Program-made: the position numbers and the translations under genes
Part shown: positions 1 through 8,034 of the stretch, piece after piece
Numbering within the stretch: the first letter of the stretch is position 1
How the letters are laid out: each line of letters starts with the position of its first letter
Assembly: GCF_026314295.1 (NCBI RefSeq)
Contig: NZ_CP111108.1
Span: forward strand, 62,001 to 126,000
Length of the DNA: 64,000 nucleotides
Direction: 5' to 3'
Source of the DNA: Caproicibacterium sp. BJN0003
GTDB taxonomy: Bacteria > Bacillota > Clostridia > Oscillospirales > Acutalibacteraceae
The notes under the pieces: model-generated
Databases searched by the model: none
What the model was told of the DNA's origin: nothing
What the model saw: only the letters and a program-made list of their open reading frames with translations

Positions 1-96
1 GCTTCTGAAAGTACGGAAGCCTTTAAAAAATCACCGCAAATAGTCAAGACCAAAAATGAGAAAAAAGGTGAAAAAGATGAGTCAGAATCGCAATAA
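1..96 (+). CDS. C-terminal tail of an upstream gene (partial)
   Basis: Frame 1 is open from the first base of the window to a TAA at 94-96, giving 31 residues that are very polar and rich in Lys, Glu and Ser (ending DESESQ). The next gene starts at 77 inside this tail, an overlap typical of translationally coupled genes in one operon. The fragment is too short and too low in complexity to identify. By synteny with other Clostridia it could be the end of a gene of the nadD/yqeK/rsfS neighbourhood, but that is a guess. It may also simply be a chance open frame. Confidence 0.4.
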   Translation, partial: ASESTEAFKKSPQIVKTKNEKKGEKDESESQ

Positions 97-1120
97 TCGG
101 TCTTATCGGCCCGATACATACGAATCCCGTTCTTCATCAAAGCGAAAAAAGATGCCGATTTCAGCGGGCAGAGCAGTGCTTTTAACGCTTTCAATTTTGT
201 TTGTTGTATTGGGAACCATTACTGTGGTTGCTTACCAGTATATGTTTGCACCACTTACCGTTAAGGCGATTGACCGCAGTGCTTCGGCATTGGGCATTGC
301 CTCAAATGCGCAGGACGATATGAAAGAAACCGGTGTGACTAATATCGCTTTATTTGGTGTGGATTCCAGAGACGAAAGCTCCGACGATGGCCGTTCAGAT
401 TCGATGATCATTCTCTCCATCGATAAAACACATTCTAAAGTGAAACTAACCTCCATTTTACGCGATAGCTATGTGCCGATTGATGGTCATGGAAAAGAGA
501 AAATTACGCATGCTTATGCTTATGGCGGGGCTCCTCTTGCAATTCGCACTTTAAATGAGAATTACAATATGGATATTCAGGATTATGTGACAGTTAATTT
601 TGCACAATTTGCGGATCTGATTGATTCCGTCGGTGGAATTGATATGGATATCTCTGATACCGAAATGAAGGAAATGAATGATGTAATCTGGGGTTCAGAA
701 ACCGAACAGGAGAGAAATACTCAGATGATTAAAACAACAGGTCAACAGCATTTAAACGGCAATCAGGCAGTTGTTTATGCTCGAATCCGTGAAGATGACA
801 GCGATAATGCCCGTGCAGACCGTCAGCAAAAAGTGCTCGGCTATCTTTTGGACAAAGTAGAAGCAATGCCTATGACGGAATATCCAGCGCTGGTGCGCAC
901 CGCTATGGGAATGTGCGAGACAAGTCTTTCTCAGGATACCATTTTGAGTTATGTGCCATTCTTGGGCAGTAAACCGTCGTTAGAGAAAATTACAGTCCCA
1001 GATATTAAGTATGAGACTGATGTACAGTCTGGTATTTATGGGGATGCCGGATGGGTTTGGCGCTATAATTTGAGCAATGCCGGCAAACGAATTCGTTCTT
1101 TTATTTATAACGAGACATAA
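77..1120 (+). CDS. LytR-CpsA-Psr (LCP) family cell-wall glycopolymer ligase
   Basis: LCP proteins transfer teichoic-acid-like or other glycopolymers from a lipid carrier to peptidoglycan on the outer face of the membrane. The protein (347 residues from this start) has a basic, Ser/Arg-rich cytoplasmic N-terminus and one membrane segment at about residues 31-55. The LCP domain follows, with the arginine/aspartate signatures LFGVDSRD, RSDSMIILS and TSILRDSYVPI, and later VVYARIREDD and RADRQQKVL. I prefer the ATG at 77, because AAGGTG at 65-70 is a well-spaced ribosome binding site; an ATG at 56 in the same frame lacks one. A strong terminator follows at 1131. The glycopolymer handled cannot be told from sequence. 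Confidence 0.92.
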   Translation: MSQNRNNRSYRPDTYESRSSSKRKKMPISAGRAVLLTLSILFVVLGTITVVAYQYMFAPLTVKAIDRSASALGIASNAQDDMKETGVTNIALFGVDSRDESSDDGRSDSMIILSIDKTHSKVKLTSILRDSYVPIDGHGKEKITHAYAYGGAPLAIRTLNENYNMDIQDYVTVNFAQFADLIDSVGGIDMDISDTEMKEMNDVIWGSETEQERNTQMIKTTGQQHLNGNQAVVYARIREDDSDNARADRQQKVLGYLLDKVEAMPMTEYPALVRTAMGMCETSLSQDTILSYVPFLGSKPSLEKITVPDIKYETDVQSGIYGDAGWVWRYNLSNAGKRIRSFIYNET

Positions 1121-1130
1121 GAAAGAAAAT

Positions 1131-1169
1131 AAAAAGCTGCTGCTCCAATTTGGAGTGGCAGCTTTTTTG
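1131..1169 (+). terminator. Rho-independent terminator after the LCP gene
   Basis: AAAAAGCTGC...GCAGCTTTTTT forms a long stem extended by CTCC/GGAG around an AATT loop and ends in a T run at 1161-1167. Confidence 0.85.
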
Positions 1170-1193
1170 CAGCCGTTTTTGTAAGGATGAAAA

Positions 1194-1228
1194 AGGCCCT
1201 GCATCGAAATTTTTCCGATGCAGGGCCA
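1194..1228 (-). terminator. Terminator for the 50-residue membrane peptide gene
   Basis: A perfect 12-bp stem (GGCCCTGCATCG at 1195-1206 with CGATGCAGGGCC at 1216-1227) is followed on the minus strand by a T run (AAAA at 1191-1194 on plus). Confidence 0.75.
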
Positions 1229-1250
1229 AAATTGAAAATACTGATTTAAA

Positions 1251-1403
1251 TTACTGGATGGAGCAGTCTAAATAATGATCCAACTCTTCTTCATCTTTTT
1301 TCTTTTTTTCAAAGAAGAGGACCACTGCGACAGTGGCAGCGGCAATCGCTGAAACTGCTGAGATAATTGCGATCAGTACAGAGTATTTATTTTCTGTTCT
1401 CAT
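1251..1403 (-). CDS. 50-residue single-pass membrane peptide
   Basis: A short ORF with an ATG at 1401-1403 and a strong ribosome binding site (GGGAGGTG on the minus strand, just upstream) encodes 50 residues. After a polar start (MRTENKYS) comes one hydrophobic, alanine-rich membrane segment at about residues 8-31. A charged cytoplasmic tail follows (FFEKKKKDEEELDHY), so the N-terminus is probably outside. A good terminator lies directly downstream at 1194-1228, so the gene forms its own short transcription unit or follows rpsT on the minus strand. I do not recognise a family; no function is proposed. Confidence 0.7.
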   Translation of the reverse strand: MRTENKYSVLIAIISAVSAIAAATVAVVLFFEKKKKDEEELDHYLDCSIQ

Positions 1404-1485
1404 AATGGACACCTCCCGATAGTCGATTCATTTCTTTTATCATATCCATTTGATGGAGAAAAGTCAAGTGTTCGTTGTCGAGGGA

Positions 1486-1526
1486 AAAAAGCAAAAAGAA
1501 AAAGCAAAGCCAAAGCTCTGCTTTTA
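1486..1526 (-). terminator. rpsT terminator
   Basis: On the minus strand AAAGCAGAGC pairs with GCTTTGCTTT (plus 1501-1524) around a TTTG loop, followed by a T-rich stretch. Confidence 0.65.
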
Positions 1527-1538
1527 GATTCTTTTAAA

Positions 1539-1802
1539 TCAAGCATTTACAGCATTCAGCTTGCGATTCAAGCTGGACTTTTTGCGGGCAGCGGTATTCT
1601 TTTTCAAAATGCCCTTTGCAGCTGCTTGGTCGATAGCTTTTACGGCGACACGCACGGCCTCGGCACGATCTTCTGCTTTGGCGTCAACGGCGGCATTTGC
1701 TTTCTTTATATCGGTCTTAAGTTCAGAATTAATCGACTTGTTGATCATCGTTTTTGTAGCGATAACCTTTACGCGCTTCTTCGCGGATTTAATGTTCGGC
1801 AT
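1539..1802 (-). CDS. rpsT: 30S ribosomal protein S20
   Basis: Small basic protein (87 residues) of the small ribosomal subunit that binds the 5' and 3' minor domains of 16S rRNA. The start MPNIKSAKKRVKV and the tail AARKKSSLNRKLNAV are typical of bacterial S20, and the length matches the family. The ATG at 1800-1802 is preceded by AAAAGGAGGTG; an upstream in-frame ATG at 1829 would include the ribosome binding site in the coding region and is rejected. S20 next to gpr, spoIIP and lepA is a conserved Firmicutes neighbourhood. A promoter lies at 1839-1867. Confidence 0.97.
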   Translation of the reverse strand: MPNIKSAKKRVKVIATKTMINKSINSELKTDIKKANAAVDAKAEDRAEAVRVAVKAIDQAAAKGILKKNTAARKKSSLNRKLNAVNA

Positions 1803-1838
1803 AGTTGCACCTCCTTTTACGGTCGTCACATATTATTA

Positions 1839-1867
1839 ATGATAGCATTGTGACCATGAAAAAGCAA
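1839..1867 (-). promoter_or_regulatory. Predicted sigma-A promoter of rpsT
   Basis: On the minus strand TTGCTT (plus 1862-1867), a 17-bp spacer and TATCAT (plus 1839-1844) with a TGC extension just before the -10. Confidence 0.55.
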
Positions 1868-1957
1868 GCAAATTTCTCGAAAAACATTGGTTTTTGAAAA
1901 AATAATCTACAAAAATCCGCACAGACTATAAAAAACAAAGACAGGAGGAAGATTTTA

Positions 1958-2755
1958 ATGGCATATCGAACAGATCTTGCAATGGAACGCAACGGAAAAA
2001 CAACACAAAAAGAAAATTTGCGTGGATTCCCAGTGCGCAGATCAAAAGAAGGAGAAGTCTGTTATGTGACGATTGAAGCACCACGGATTGGTGGTGGAGA
2101 TGATGAAGAAGCGTCTCTAAGACGGCTGATAACGGACGAGCTGCAGAAACTTTTACCCCCAAAAGGAGAAATTTTGGTAGCAGGCCTCGGAAATGCAGAT
2201 ATGACGCCGGATGCACTTGGTCCTATTTGTGCAGATCAAGTTTTTGCGACTCGTCATATCAAAGGTGCAGTCGCACACGAAGTCGGTTTAGGAGAGCTGC
2301 GTTCGGTCGCAGTGGTAAAGCCCGGTGTTTTGGGAACGACGGGAATTGAAACAGCGGAACTTTTGCGCGCATTAGTACAAAAGATTCATCCGGTGGCGGT
2401 AATCGCCGTGGATGCACTGGCGGCAGGCAGACTGCATCGGCTTTGCAAAACGATACAGATTTCTACCGGCGGAATCGCACCTGGTTCCGGCGTGCGCAAT
2501 GATAGGCCGCGCCTTGATGAAGAAACAATAGGGGCTCCGGTGATTGGACTTGGTGTGCCGACTGTGGTGGATGCAGCGACACTCTGCGAGGACCTCTGCA
2601 CCGGAGAGGTAGAAGGTGCCGGCACTATGATGGTAACGCCCCGCGGCATTGATTCGCTTGTGTCACGTGCGGCAGGACTTTTGGCGCTTGCAATCAACTG
2701 TGCGGCAAATGATTCGATCGATCCCGAAACGTATGAACAGCTTATGCTTGCTTAA
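1958..2755 (+). CDS. gpr: Germination protease GPR (SASP-specific endopeptidase)
   Basis: GPR is made as a zymogen in the forespore and degrades the small acid-soluble DNA-binding proteins when spores germinate. The N-terminal TDLAMER (residues 5-11) resembles the autoprocessing/SASP cleavage consensus. The core GLGN (76-79)...TPDALGP (83-89) and VDALA (151-155) carries the aspartates of this aspartic-protease-like family, followed by ISTGGIAPGSGVRN and IGLGVPTVVDA. At 265 residues it is shorter than the roughly 370-residue Bacillus enzymes, and the missing part appears to be C-terminal. AGGAGG lies just upstream of the ATG. Its stop is two bases from that of the convergent spoIIP. Confidence 0.95.
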   Translation: MAYRTDLAMERNGKTTQKENLRGFPVRRSKEGEVCYVTIEAPRIGGGDDEEASLRRLITDELQKLLPPKGEILVAGLGNADMTPDALGPICADQVFATRHIKGAVAHEVGLGELRSVAVVKPGVLGTTGIETAELLRALVQKIHPVAVIAVDALAAGRLHRLCKTIQISTGGIAPGSGVRNDRPRLDEETIGAPVIGLGVPTVVDAATLCEDLCTGEVEGAGTMMVTPRGIDSLVSRAAGLLALAINCAANDSIDPETYEQLMLA

Positions 2756-2757
2756 AA

Positions 2758-3840
2758 TTATCCCGCATCCTGTGCTATTTTTGAAAGTTCCTGTGAAAGC
2801 ACTTGACCAAAGAGATGGCCGGAATAAACCGCTTCATCCAGTGTGTTTACCTCTGTGCCGAATTCACAGAGCAGAGAACCGTTGGTGAGTTCTTCATTGT
2901 AGCGGCGGTTGGTAAAATCGAGTGGACGCATCAGTTTTGAAAATTGTGCGCCGCCTGATTCCAGACGAACTGCTAACTTTAGATTTTCCGCCCAGTTTGG
3001 AAAATTGAGCGTGCCGTCGTCGCATCCTGAAATGATCATGACCTGTGCAGCCCGTTTTCCATTGATGATAGCGGTTGGTTTATAGCGGATTCCATCCTTT
3101 GTCGTCATGGAATCTCGATGAATGTCCAGTGTTACCTGAATGCTGGGATATTGAGCAAGATTTTTTTGAACGGTAGCACAGCTGCGGTCATAACAGCCAT
3201 CATAATTAGGGCTGTCGTGGATTGTGGTATCATGGATGACGCCGATCCCTGCTGCTTTTAATTCTTCGGCAATGGCATCCCCTACCGCCACAACGCTGAG
3301 AGTTGGATCATCGCTGCTGGTAACGCCCGCATATGCTTCGCAGGTGTGTGTATGGTAGATCAATACCATTGGGCTGCCGTCTTTATGAATGTTCAGAGTC
3401 GTTTTTTGTGAAAGAACATCTGCTACATCAACGGAATTCCCGGCAGTTGAATTTTTGATAAAGATTCCATTTTGCTCTGTTCCACCTTGAGAAAGATCAG
3501 TTTCGAGAATGTTTCCGTCTAAAAGAGAATCAGAAAGGGAATCCGAAGGAAGACTTCCAGAAGCAGCTTCAGAAGATTCATTAGTTGCTGCTGATGACTT
3601 GTCTGAAGAAACGCCGGAATTAGAGGAAACCGGCGGAATATAAACGGATTGAGGCAAAGAATTAAGTGCCTCCGGTTCATGTGGATTGACGACTTCATGA
3701 TAAAAACCCAGCGGCAGAGCCGTATCTGCAGCGGCAACGGCAGCCTGCTGAGCGGAAAATTCCGGCAGCCTCGAAAACACACAGGCGAAGGAAAAAATAG
3801 CTAGGAGTGCGGTTCCGGCTGTACGAAGGTATTTGCCCAA
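2758..3840 (-). CDS. spoIIP: Stage II sporulation protein P (cell wall amidase/endopeptidase)
   Basis: SpoIIP works with SpoIID and SpoIIM to degrade septal peptidoglycan and drive forespore engulfment. The 360-residue protein has an N-terminal membrane anchor (about 7-22) and a long Ser/Asn-rich linker (about 70-125). The amidase_3-like catalytic domain follows, with VLIYHTHTCEAY, the VTLDIHRDS motif and the late LLCEFGTEVNT. The start is TTG at 3838-3840, with GGGAGGG well spaced upstream. In Bacillus, gpr and spoIIP point the same way; here spoIIP is inverted relative to gpr and lepA. No terminator is visible in the 2-bp gap to gpr, so each transcript probably runs into the other as antisense. 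Confidence 0.95.
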   Translation of the reverse strand: MGKYLRTAGTALLAIFSFACVFSRLPEFSAQQAAVAAADTALPLGFYHEVVNPHEPEALNSLPQSVYIPPVSSNSGVSSDKSSAATNESSEAASGSLPSDSLSDSLLDGNILETDLSQGGTEQNGIFIKNSTAGNSVDVADVLSQKTTLNIHKDGSPMVLIYHTHTCEAYAGVTSSDDPTLSVVAVGDAIAEELKAAGIGVIHDTTIHDSPNYDGCYDRSCATVQKNLAQYPSIQVTLDIHRDSMTTKDGIRYKPTAIINGKRAAQVMIISGCDDGTLNFPNWAENLKLAVRLESGGAQFSKLMRPLDFTNRRYNEELTNGSLLCEFGTEVNTLDEAVYSGHLFGQVLSQELSKIAQDAG

Positions 3841-3896
3841 TAAGAATCCCTCCCTGTCCTTGTTTTGTTGGAGTATATGGGAAAACTGGGGAAAAT

Positions 3897-4157
3897 ATGA
3901 ATGGGGGAATGGAAATGCGGTCTACTTGGAAAATCGTTTTATGCTCTTGCGGAATAACCCTTTTAGTGCTGGGAACAGGACTTTTGCTGATGACGGTGGA
4001 CGTAAATTGTCGATGGATTGGTTTTGGGGATGCACATACGCTTTATCTTGACAGGGTGCGTCCCATGACAAAACGCCTCGGACCCCTTTCTTTCGCAACA
4101 GATGTATGGTATGATCAATTTGTTGAATTGATATGTCCGGAATCACTGGAATCCTGA
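3897..4157 (+). CDS. Small single-pass membrane protein of unknown function
   Basis: Up to 86 residues. ATGs at 3897 and 3915 are both possible; GGGGGA at 3902-3907 favours 3915 (80 residues). One hydrophobic segment (about residues 8-28 of the shorter form) carries a Cys-Ser-Cys-Gly sequence. The rest is an extracytoplasmic or cytoplasmic domain of about 50 residues ending LICPESLES. It is divergent from spoIIP and 18 bases ahead of a second small membrane protein, with a shared terminator, so the two probably form an operon. I do not recognise the family. The location beside sporulation genes is suggestive but no evidence of function. Confidence 0.6.
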   Translation: MNGGMEMRSTWKIVLCSCGITLLVLGTGLLLMTVDVNCRWIGFGDAHTLYLDRVRPMTKRLGPLSFATDVWYDQFVELICPESLES

Positions 4158-4175
4158 AAGAAAGAAGGCGGCAGA

Positions 4176-4439
4176 ATGAAAAAGCAGGCGGAAATTGGGG
4201 CTTTCGCTTTTGGTACTTTTATGATGTCGCCTTTTTCTGCTGCGGCTGCTGCTCTCGAGGCACCGAAAGATAGCTCTAGAGACCTGCTTTTAAATACGTT
4301 CGGAATTTTAGGCTGGATTTTACTTTTGGTGATTTTGGTCGGGACAATGATTGTGGCGGTTAAAAACCCGTTGAGCCGTCAAGGATTTGTTGCTCGCCGC
4401 CGTTATCATCGTCCGCAGAGAAAAATCCGTAAAAAATAA
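4176..4439 (+). CDS. Small membrane protein with basic C-terminal tail
   Basis: 87 residues. A hydrophobic N-terminal segment (about 7-28) with Ala-rich SAAAAAALEA may be a cleavable signal or a first membrane helix. A clear membrane helix follows at about 42-63 (LGWILLLVILVGTMIVAV), then a strongly basic tail (RRRYHRPQRKIRKK). It follows the 3897 gene closely and ends at a strong terminator, so it is probably the second gene of a two-gene unit between spoIIP and lepA. Unrecognised; no function proposed. The AAGAAAGAAGGCGG stretch upstream gives only a moderate ribosome binding site. Confidence 0.65.
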   Translation: MKKQAEIGAFAFGTFMMSPFSAAAAALEAPKDSSRDLLLNTFGILGWILLLVILVGTMIVAVKNPLSRQGFVARRRYHRPQRKIRKK

Positions 4440-4444
4440 AAAAG

Positions 4445-4482
4445 ACGGAACTGCAAGAGAAGAAAGGCAGTTCCGTTTTTTT
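4445..4482 (+). terminator. Terminator after the small membrane genes
   Basis: ACGGAACTGC (4445-4454) pairs perfectly with GCAGTTCCGT (4467-4476), followed by seven T. Confidence 0.9.
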
Positions 4483-4493
4483 AAGGTTTATGG

Positions 4494-4499
4494 TATAAT
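4494..4499 (+). promoter_or_regulatory. Probable -10 element of lepA
   Basis: Perfect TATAAT about 50 bases before the lepA start; no good -35 is visible at 17-bp spacing because that position falls within the preceding terminator. Confidence 0.4.
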
Positions 4500-4547
4500 A
4501 AAATTTACTTTAATGATTCATTTTAAAAAGAAAAGGAGCGGTGATCT

Positions 4548-6359
4548 TTGAAAATCCCACGGGAAAGAATCCGCAATTTCAGTATTATCGCACATATTGA
4601 CCATGGCAAGAGCACACTTGCCGATCGAATTTTGGAGCAGACAAAATCGGTCCCTCTGCGCGAGATGGAAGATCAGATCTTGGACGATATGGATCTGGAG
4701 CGTGAGCGCGGGATTACCATCAAGGCACATGCGGTTACGCTGGTCTATACAGCAAAAGATGGGCTCGATTATGTCTTTAATTTGATCGACACCCCCGGTC
4801 ATGTAGACTTTAATTATGAAGTCAGCCGATCCTTGACTGCGTGCGAAGGCGCAGTCCTTGTTGTGGACGCTTCACAGGGCATTGAGGCACAAACACTTGC
4901 CAATACTTATCTCGCGGTAGACGCCGGATTAGAGATCGTACCGGTCATCAACAAGATTGATTTGCCGAGCGCCGATCCCGAACGGGTAAAAGCTGAGATC
5001 GAAGATGTGATTGGAATCCCCGCAGAGGATGCACCCTGTATCAGCGCAAAGCTGGGGACAAACATTCCCGCAGTTATGGAGCAGATCGTTTCACTGATTC
5101 CGCCACCGCAGGGAGATGAAACGGCACCGCTGCGGGCACTGATCTTCGATAGCTATTACGATGCATATAAAGGCGTGGTAGCGCATATCCGTATCATGTC
5201 CGGCACCGTAAAGAACGGCGATGTAATCCGTGTAATGTCTACCGGCGGCGAATTTACCGTAGTGGAATGCGGCTATATGCGCGCGACTTCTTTTGAAAAT
5301 GCAGGGGAACTGCAGGCAGGCGAAGTGGGGTATCTGACCGCTTCCATTAAAGAAGTGCGTGAAGCCAGGGTAGGCGATACTATCACGCTGAGAGACAATC
5401 CTGCAAAGGAGCCGCTGCCTGGCTACCGAGCAGCTCAGCCGATGGTTTTCTGCGGTATTTACCCCGCAGACGGCGCAAAATATCCGGATTTGCGAGATGC
5501 ACTCGAAAAGCTGCAGCTCAATGACGCCGCGCTTTCCTTTGAACCAGAGACCAGTGTCGCGCTTGGCTTTGGATTTCGGTGCGGTTTCTTAGGGCTTCTG
5601 CATATGGAGATTATTCAGGAACGGCTGGAGCGGGAATATCATCTTGATTTGGTCACGACAGCGCCCAGCGTTATTTATGAAATTGTCAAAACGGATGGAC
5701 AAACGGTTTATATTGACAATCCGACAAATTATCCAGATCCTTCTCTGATTGCCGAAGCACGCGAACCTATGACGGATGCACATATTTATTCGCCCAGCGA
5801 GTATGTAGGCAATATTATGGAACTATGCCAAGATCGGCGCGGTGTCTTTCAAGATATGCAGTATCTGGATACGGACCGGGTCGATATTCATTACATTTTG
5901 CCGTTAAACGAAATTATTTATGACTTTTTTGACGCACTTAAAAGTAAAACCCGCGGTTATGCGAGCTTTGATTATGAGGTAAAGGGCTATCAAAAGAGCA
6001 GCCTTGTCAAACTCGATATTATGCTCAACGGCGAAGTCGTGGATGCACTTTCTTTTATTATTCATTCCGATAAAGCTTATTCACGTGCGAGGAAAATGGC
6101 AGAAAAACTCAAGGATAAAATTCCTCGCCAACTTTTTGAAATTCCGATTCAGGCTTGTGTTGGCGGGCGTATTATCGCAAGAGAAACGGTTAAGGCGATG
6201 CGTAAAGATGTTCTTGCAAAATGTTACGGCGGTGATATCAGCCGTAAGAAAAAGCTTCTGGAAAAGCAGAAGGAAGGCAAGAAGAAGATGCGCAAACTTG
6301 GCACGGTAGAAGTCCCGCAGGAAGCATTTATGGCAGTCTTAAAATTGGATGATGATTAA
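4548..6359 (+). CDS. lepA: Elongation factor 4 (LepA), ribosome-associated GTPase
   Basis: LepA is a translational GTPase that acts on elongating or assembling ribosomes. The protein is 603 residues, the normal length. G1 is AHIDHGKST (about 15-23), the switch I region [12 protein letters not shown]3 DTPGHVDF and G4 NKIDLP. The LepA-specific C-terminal domain ends with a Lys-rich tail ([18 protein letters not shown]). The start is TTG at 4548, with AAAAGGAG about 10 bases upstream; the usual family N-terminus ([16 protein letters not shown]) begins right after it. In many Firmicutes lepA follows gpr-spoIIP; here that order is kept although spoIIP is inverted. Confidence 0.98.
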   Translation: MKIPRERIRNFSIIAHIDHGKSTLADRILEQTKSVPLREMEDQILDDMDLERERGITIKAHAVTLVYTAKDGLDYVFNLIDTPGHVDFNYEVSRSLTACEGAVLVVDASQGIEAQTLANTYLAVDAGLEIVPVINKIDLPSADPERVKAEIEDVIGIPAEDAPCISAKLGTNIPAVMEQIVSLIPPPQGDETAPLRALIFDSYYDAYKGVVAHIRIMSGTVKNGDVIRVMSTGGEFTVVECGYMRATSFENAGELQAGEVGYLTASIKEVREARVGDTITLRDNPAKEPLPGYRAAQPMVFCGIYPADGAKYPDLRDALEKLQLNDAALSFEPETSVALGFGFRCGFLGLLHMEIIQERLEREYHLDLVTTAPSVIYEIVKTDGQTVYIDNPTNYPDPSLIAEAREPMTDAHIYSPSEYVGNIMELCQDRRGVFQDMQYLDTDRVDIHYILPLNEIIYDFFDALKSKTRGYASFDYEVKGYQKSSLVKLDIMLNGEVVDALSFIIHSDKAYSRARKMAEKLKDKIPRQLFEIPIQACVGGRIIARETVKAMRKDVLAKCYGGDISRKKKLLEKQKEGKKKMRKLGTVEVPQEAFMAVLKLDDD

Positions 6360-6405
6360 AAACTGCTTGACTGAGAAATCCTATATGGGATTTAATAATA
6401 AGTTT

Positions 6406-6436
6406 AAAAAGCCCTGCATGTAAAAATGCGGGGCAC
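6406..6436. terminator. Hairpin between lepA and the NSS transporter
   Basis: GCCCTGCAT (6411-6419) pairs with ATGCGGGGC (6426-6434, one G-T). The T run lies on the minus strand (AAAAA at 6406-6410 on plus). It probably terminates leftward transcription and may also stop lepA transcripts. Confidence 0.5.
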
Positions 6437-6470
6437 TTGTGTTGCCGTTTAATCCCATGTTTTAGATAAC

Positions 6471-6501
6471 AAAAAACCGCCCCCAAATTATGAGGACGGC
6501 T
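6471..6501 (-). terminator. Terminator of the NSS transporter gene
   Basis: An 11-bp stem with several G-T pairs (plus 6475-6485 with 6491-6501) ends in a minus-strand T run (6471-6476). Confidence 0.7.
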
Positions 6502-6531
6502 CAAATTACTAAGAATGCATTTTGGAAAAAA

Positions 6532-7890
6532 TTAGATTGTGATGATTCCCAGAGCACTCATAACGCTGGAAATAAGAATTGCTACGATACAGACCGGAGC
6601 GATCCAGCGAATTGTTGCATTGTACATTTTCTTTTCCCGGAATTTTCCGGAAAGGCTGATTTCGTCTTCCACAAACTTTGGACCAACAACATGACCAATG
6701 CAGATGCAGGTAAGCAGAGCAACGATTGGCATCAGAACACTGTTGCTGATAAAATCAAAGAAGTCCAGAATATCCATACCAATGATCTGAACCATTGACC
6801 AAGGGCCAAATCCCAGAGAGGATGGAATCCCAATGGCAATTGCACCCAAAAGAACAACCAGACAGGTTCCGCGACGTTCCCACCCGAGTTTGTCCTGGAA
6901 AATGGAAACGACAGTTTCCATCAACGAGATCGAAGAAGTTAATGCTGCAAATAAAACCAACAAGAAAAAGAGAATACCGGCAACAGTACCAAAGCCCATA
7001 TTCGCAAAAACTTGCGGAAGAGCTTGGAACATTAAACCAGGACCTGCTTTTTTAGGAGCTTCTCCTGTAAAGGCGAAGACAGCCGGAATAATCATCAGGC
7101 CGGCGATAAAAGCAATGCCGGTATCGAAAATATCAATCTGACGGGCAGACTGCACAAGGTCTACATCCCGCTTCATATAGGAGCCATAAGTAATCATGAT
7201 GCCCATAGCAAGACTCAAAGAATAGAAAAGCTGTCCCATAGCACCGAGAACGGTATTGATGGAGAATTTGCTGAAATCGGGCAGCAGATAATATTTAACA
7301 CCCTCCATCGCACCGGGCAAAGTGACAGAGTAGATTGCTACTGCAACGGACAAAACGACCAGTACCGGCATCAGAATTCGACTGGCTTTTTCAACACCTT
7401 TTTGTACACCGAACAGAACAATGATTGCGGTGAGGCCGATAAAGAACAAGAACCAGAGAACCGGTTCAATTGGTTCACTGATAAAGTTGCCGAAGAATTT
7501 TGCCCCAGCAGCTTCATTCCCCTGACCAGCAATGTAGACCGCCAGATATTTCATGACCCAGCCGCCGATTACGCTGTAGTAAGGCAGAATGATGATTGGC
7601 ACCAGAGAAGTAAGAACACCCAGAAATTTAAATTTCTTGTTGATAGCGCCATAGGCTTCGATCGCAGAAAGACCGGTTTTCCGCCCGATTGCAATTTCTG
7701 TGATCATCAGCACAAAACCAAAGGTGACCGCAAGAATAATGTAAACAAACAGGAAAATACCGCCGCCGTATTTTGCGGCAAGATATGGGAAACGCCAAAT
7801 GTTCCCCAGGCCGACTGCACTGCCCGCTGCAGCTAATACAAATCCGACTTTACCGGAAAAAGTGCTGCGGGTTTTTGTTTCTTGATTCAT
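6532..7890 (-). CDS. Sodium-dependent transporter of the neurotransmitter:sodium symporter (NSS/SNF) family
   Basis: LeuT-fold symporters import amino acids or amines with Na+. The 452-residue protein has the NSS N-terminal signature GSAVGLGNIWRFPYLAAKYGG in its first helix (which lines the Na+ and substrate sites) and 11-12 membrane helices. The length suits the bacterial 11-helix branch (LeuT-like, MhsT-like or tryptophan/tyrosine transporters). Substrate cannot be assigned. The ATG at 7888-7890 has a GAGGGGG about 12 bases upstream. The gene is monocistronic, with a promoter at 7968-7996, a perfect inverted repeat in its leader and a terminator at 6471. Confidence 0.93.
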   Translation of the reverse strand: MNQETKTRSTFSGKVGFVLAAAGSAVGLGNIWRFPYLAAKYGGGIFLFVYIILAVTFGFVLMITEIAIGRKTGLSAIEAYGAINKKFKFLGVLTSLVPIIILPYYSVIGGWVMKYLAVYIAGQGNEAAGAKFFGNFISEPIEPVLWFLFFIGLTAIIVLFGVQKGVEKASRILMPVLVVLSVAVAIYSVTLPGAMEGVKYYLLPDFSKFSINTVLGAMGQLFYSLSLAMGIMITYGSYMKRDVDLVQSARQIDIFDTGIAFIAGLMIIPAVFAFTGEAPKKAGPGLMFQALPQVFANMGFGTVAGILFFLLVLFAALTSSISLMETVVSIFQDKLGWERRGTCLVVLLGAIAIGIPSSLGFGPWSMVQIIGMDILDFFDFISNSVLMPIVALLTCICIGHVVGPKFVEDEISLSGKFREKKMYNATIRWIAPVCIVAILISSVMSALGIITI

Positions 7891-7928
7891 AAGATCTATT
7901 TACCCCCTCATTTGAAAAAAAATTAAAA

Positions 7929-7941
7929 TGCTAATTTAGCA
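7929..7941. repeat. Perfect inverted repeat in the NSS leader
   Basis: TGCTAA (7929-7934) and TTAGCA (7936-7941) around a single base. It lies between the predicted transcription start and the start codon of the transporter, where a repressor could bind. Confidence 0.45.
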
Positions 7942-7967
7942 CTTTAAATTTTTGAATAGATAAAATT

Positions 7968-7996
7968 ATTATAGCATTTATTTTGACGAAAAACAA
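7968..7996 (-). promoter_or_regulatory. Predicted sigma-A promoter of the NSS transporter
   Basis: On the minus strand TTGTTT (plus 7991-7996), 17 bp, TATAAT (plus 7968-7973), with the TGC extended -10. Confidence 0.65.
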
Positions 7997-8034
7997 TCGA
8001 TTCTCCCTAAAAATGCAAAACAGGAGCAAATTTT

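Noticed and set aside
1561-1853. Plus-strand open frames over rpsT
   Set aside because: They are antisense shadows of rpsT with no ribosome binding site and no recognisable protein.
3841-3900. Sigma-E promoter of spoIIP
   Set aside because: A CATATACT-like -10 is present on the minus strand but no matching -35 at the right spacing was clear.
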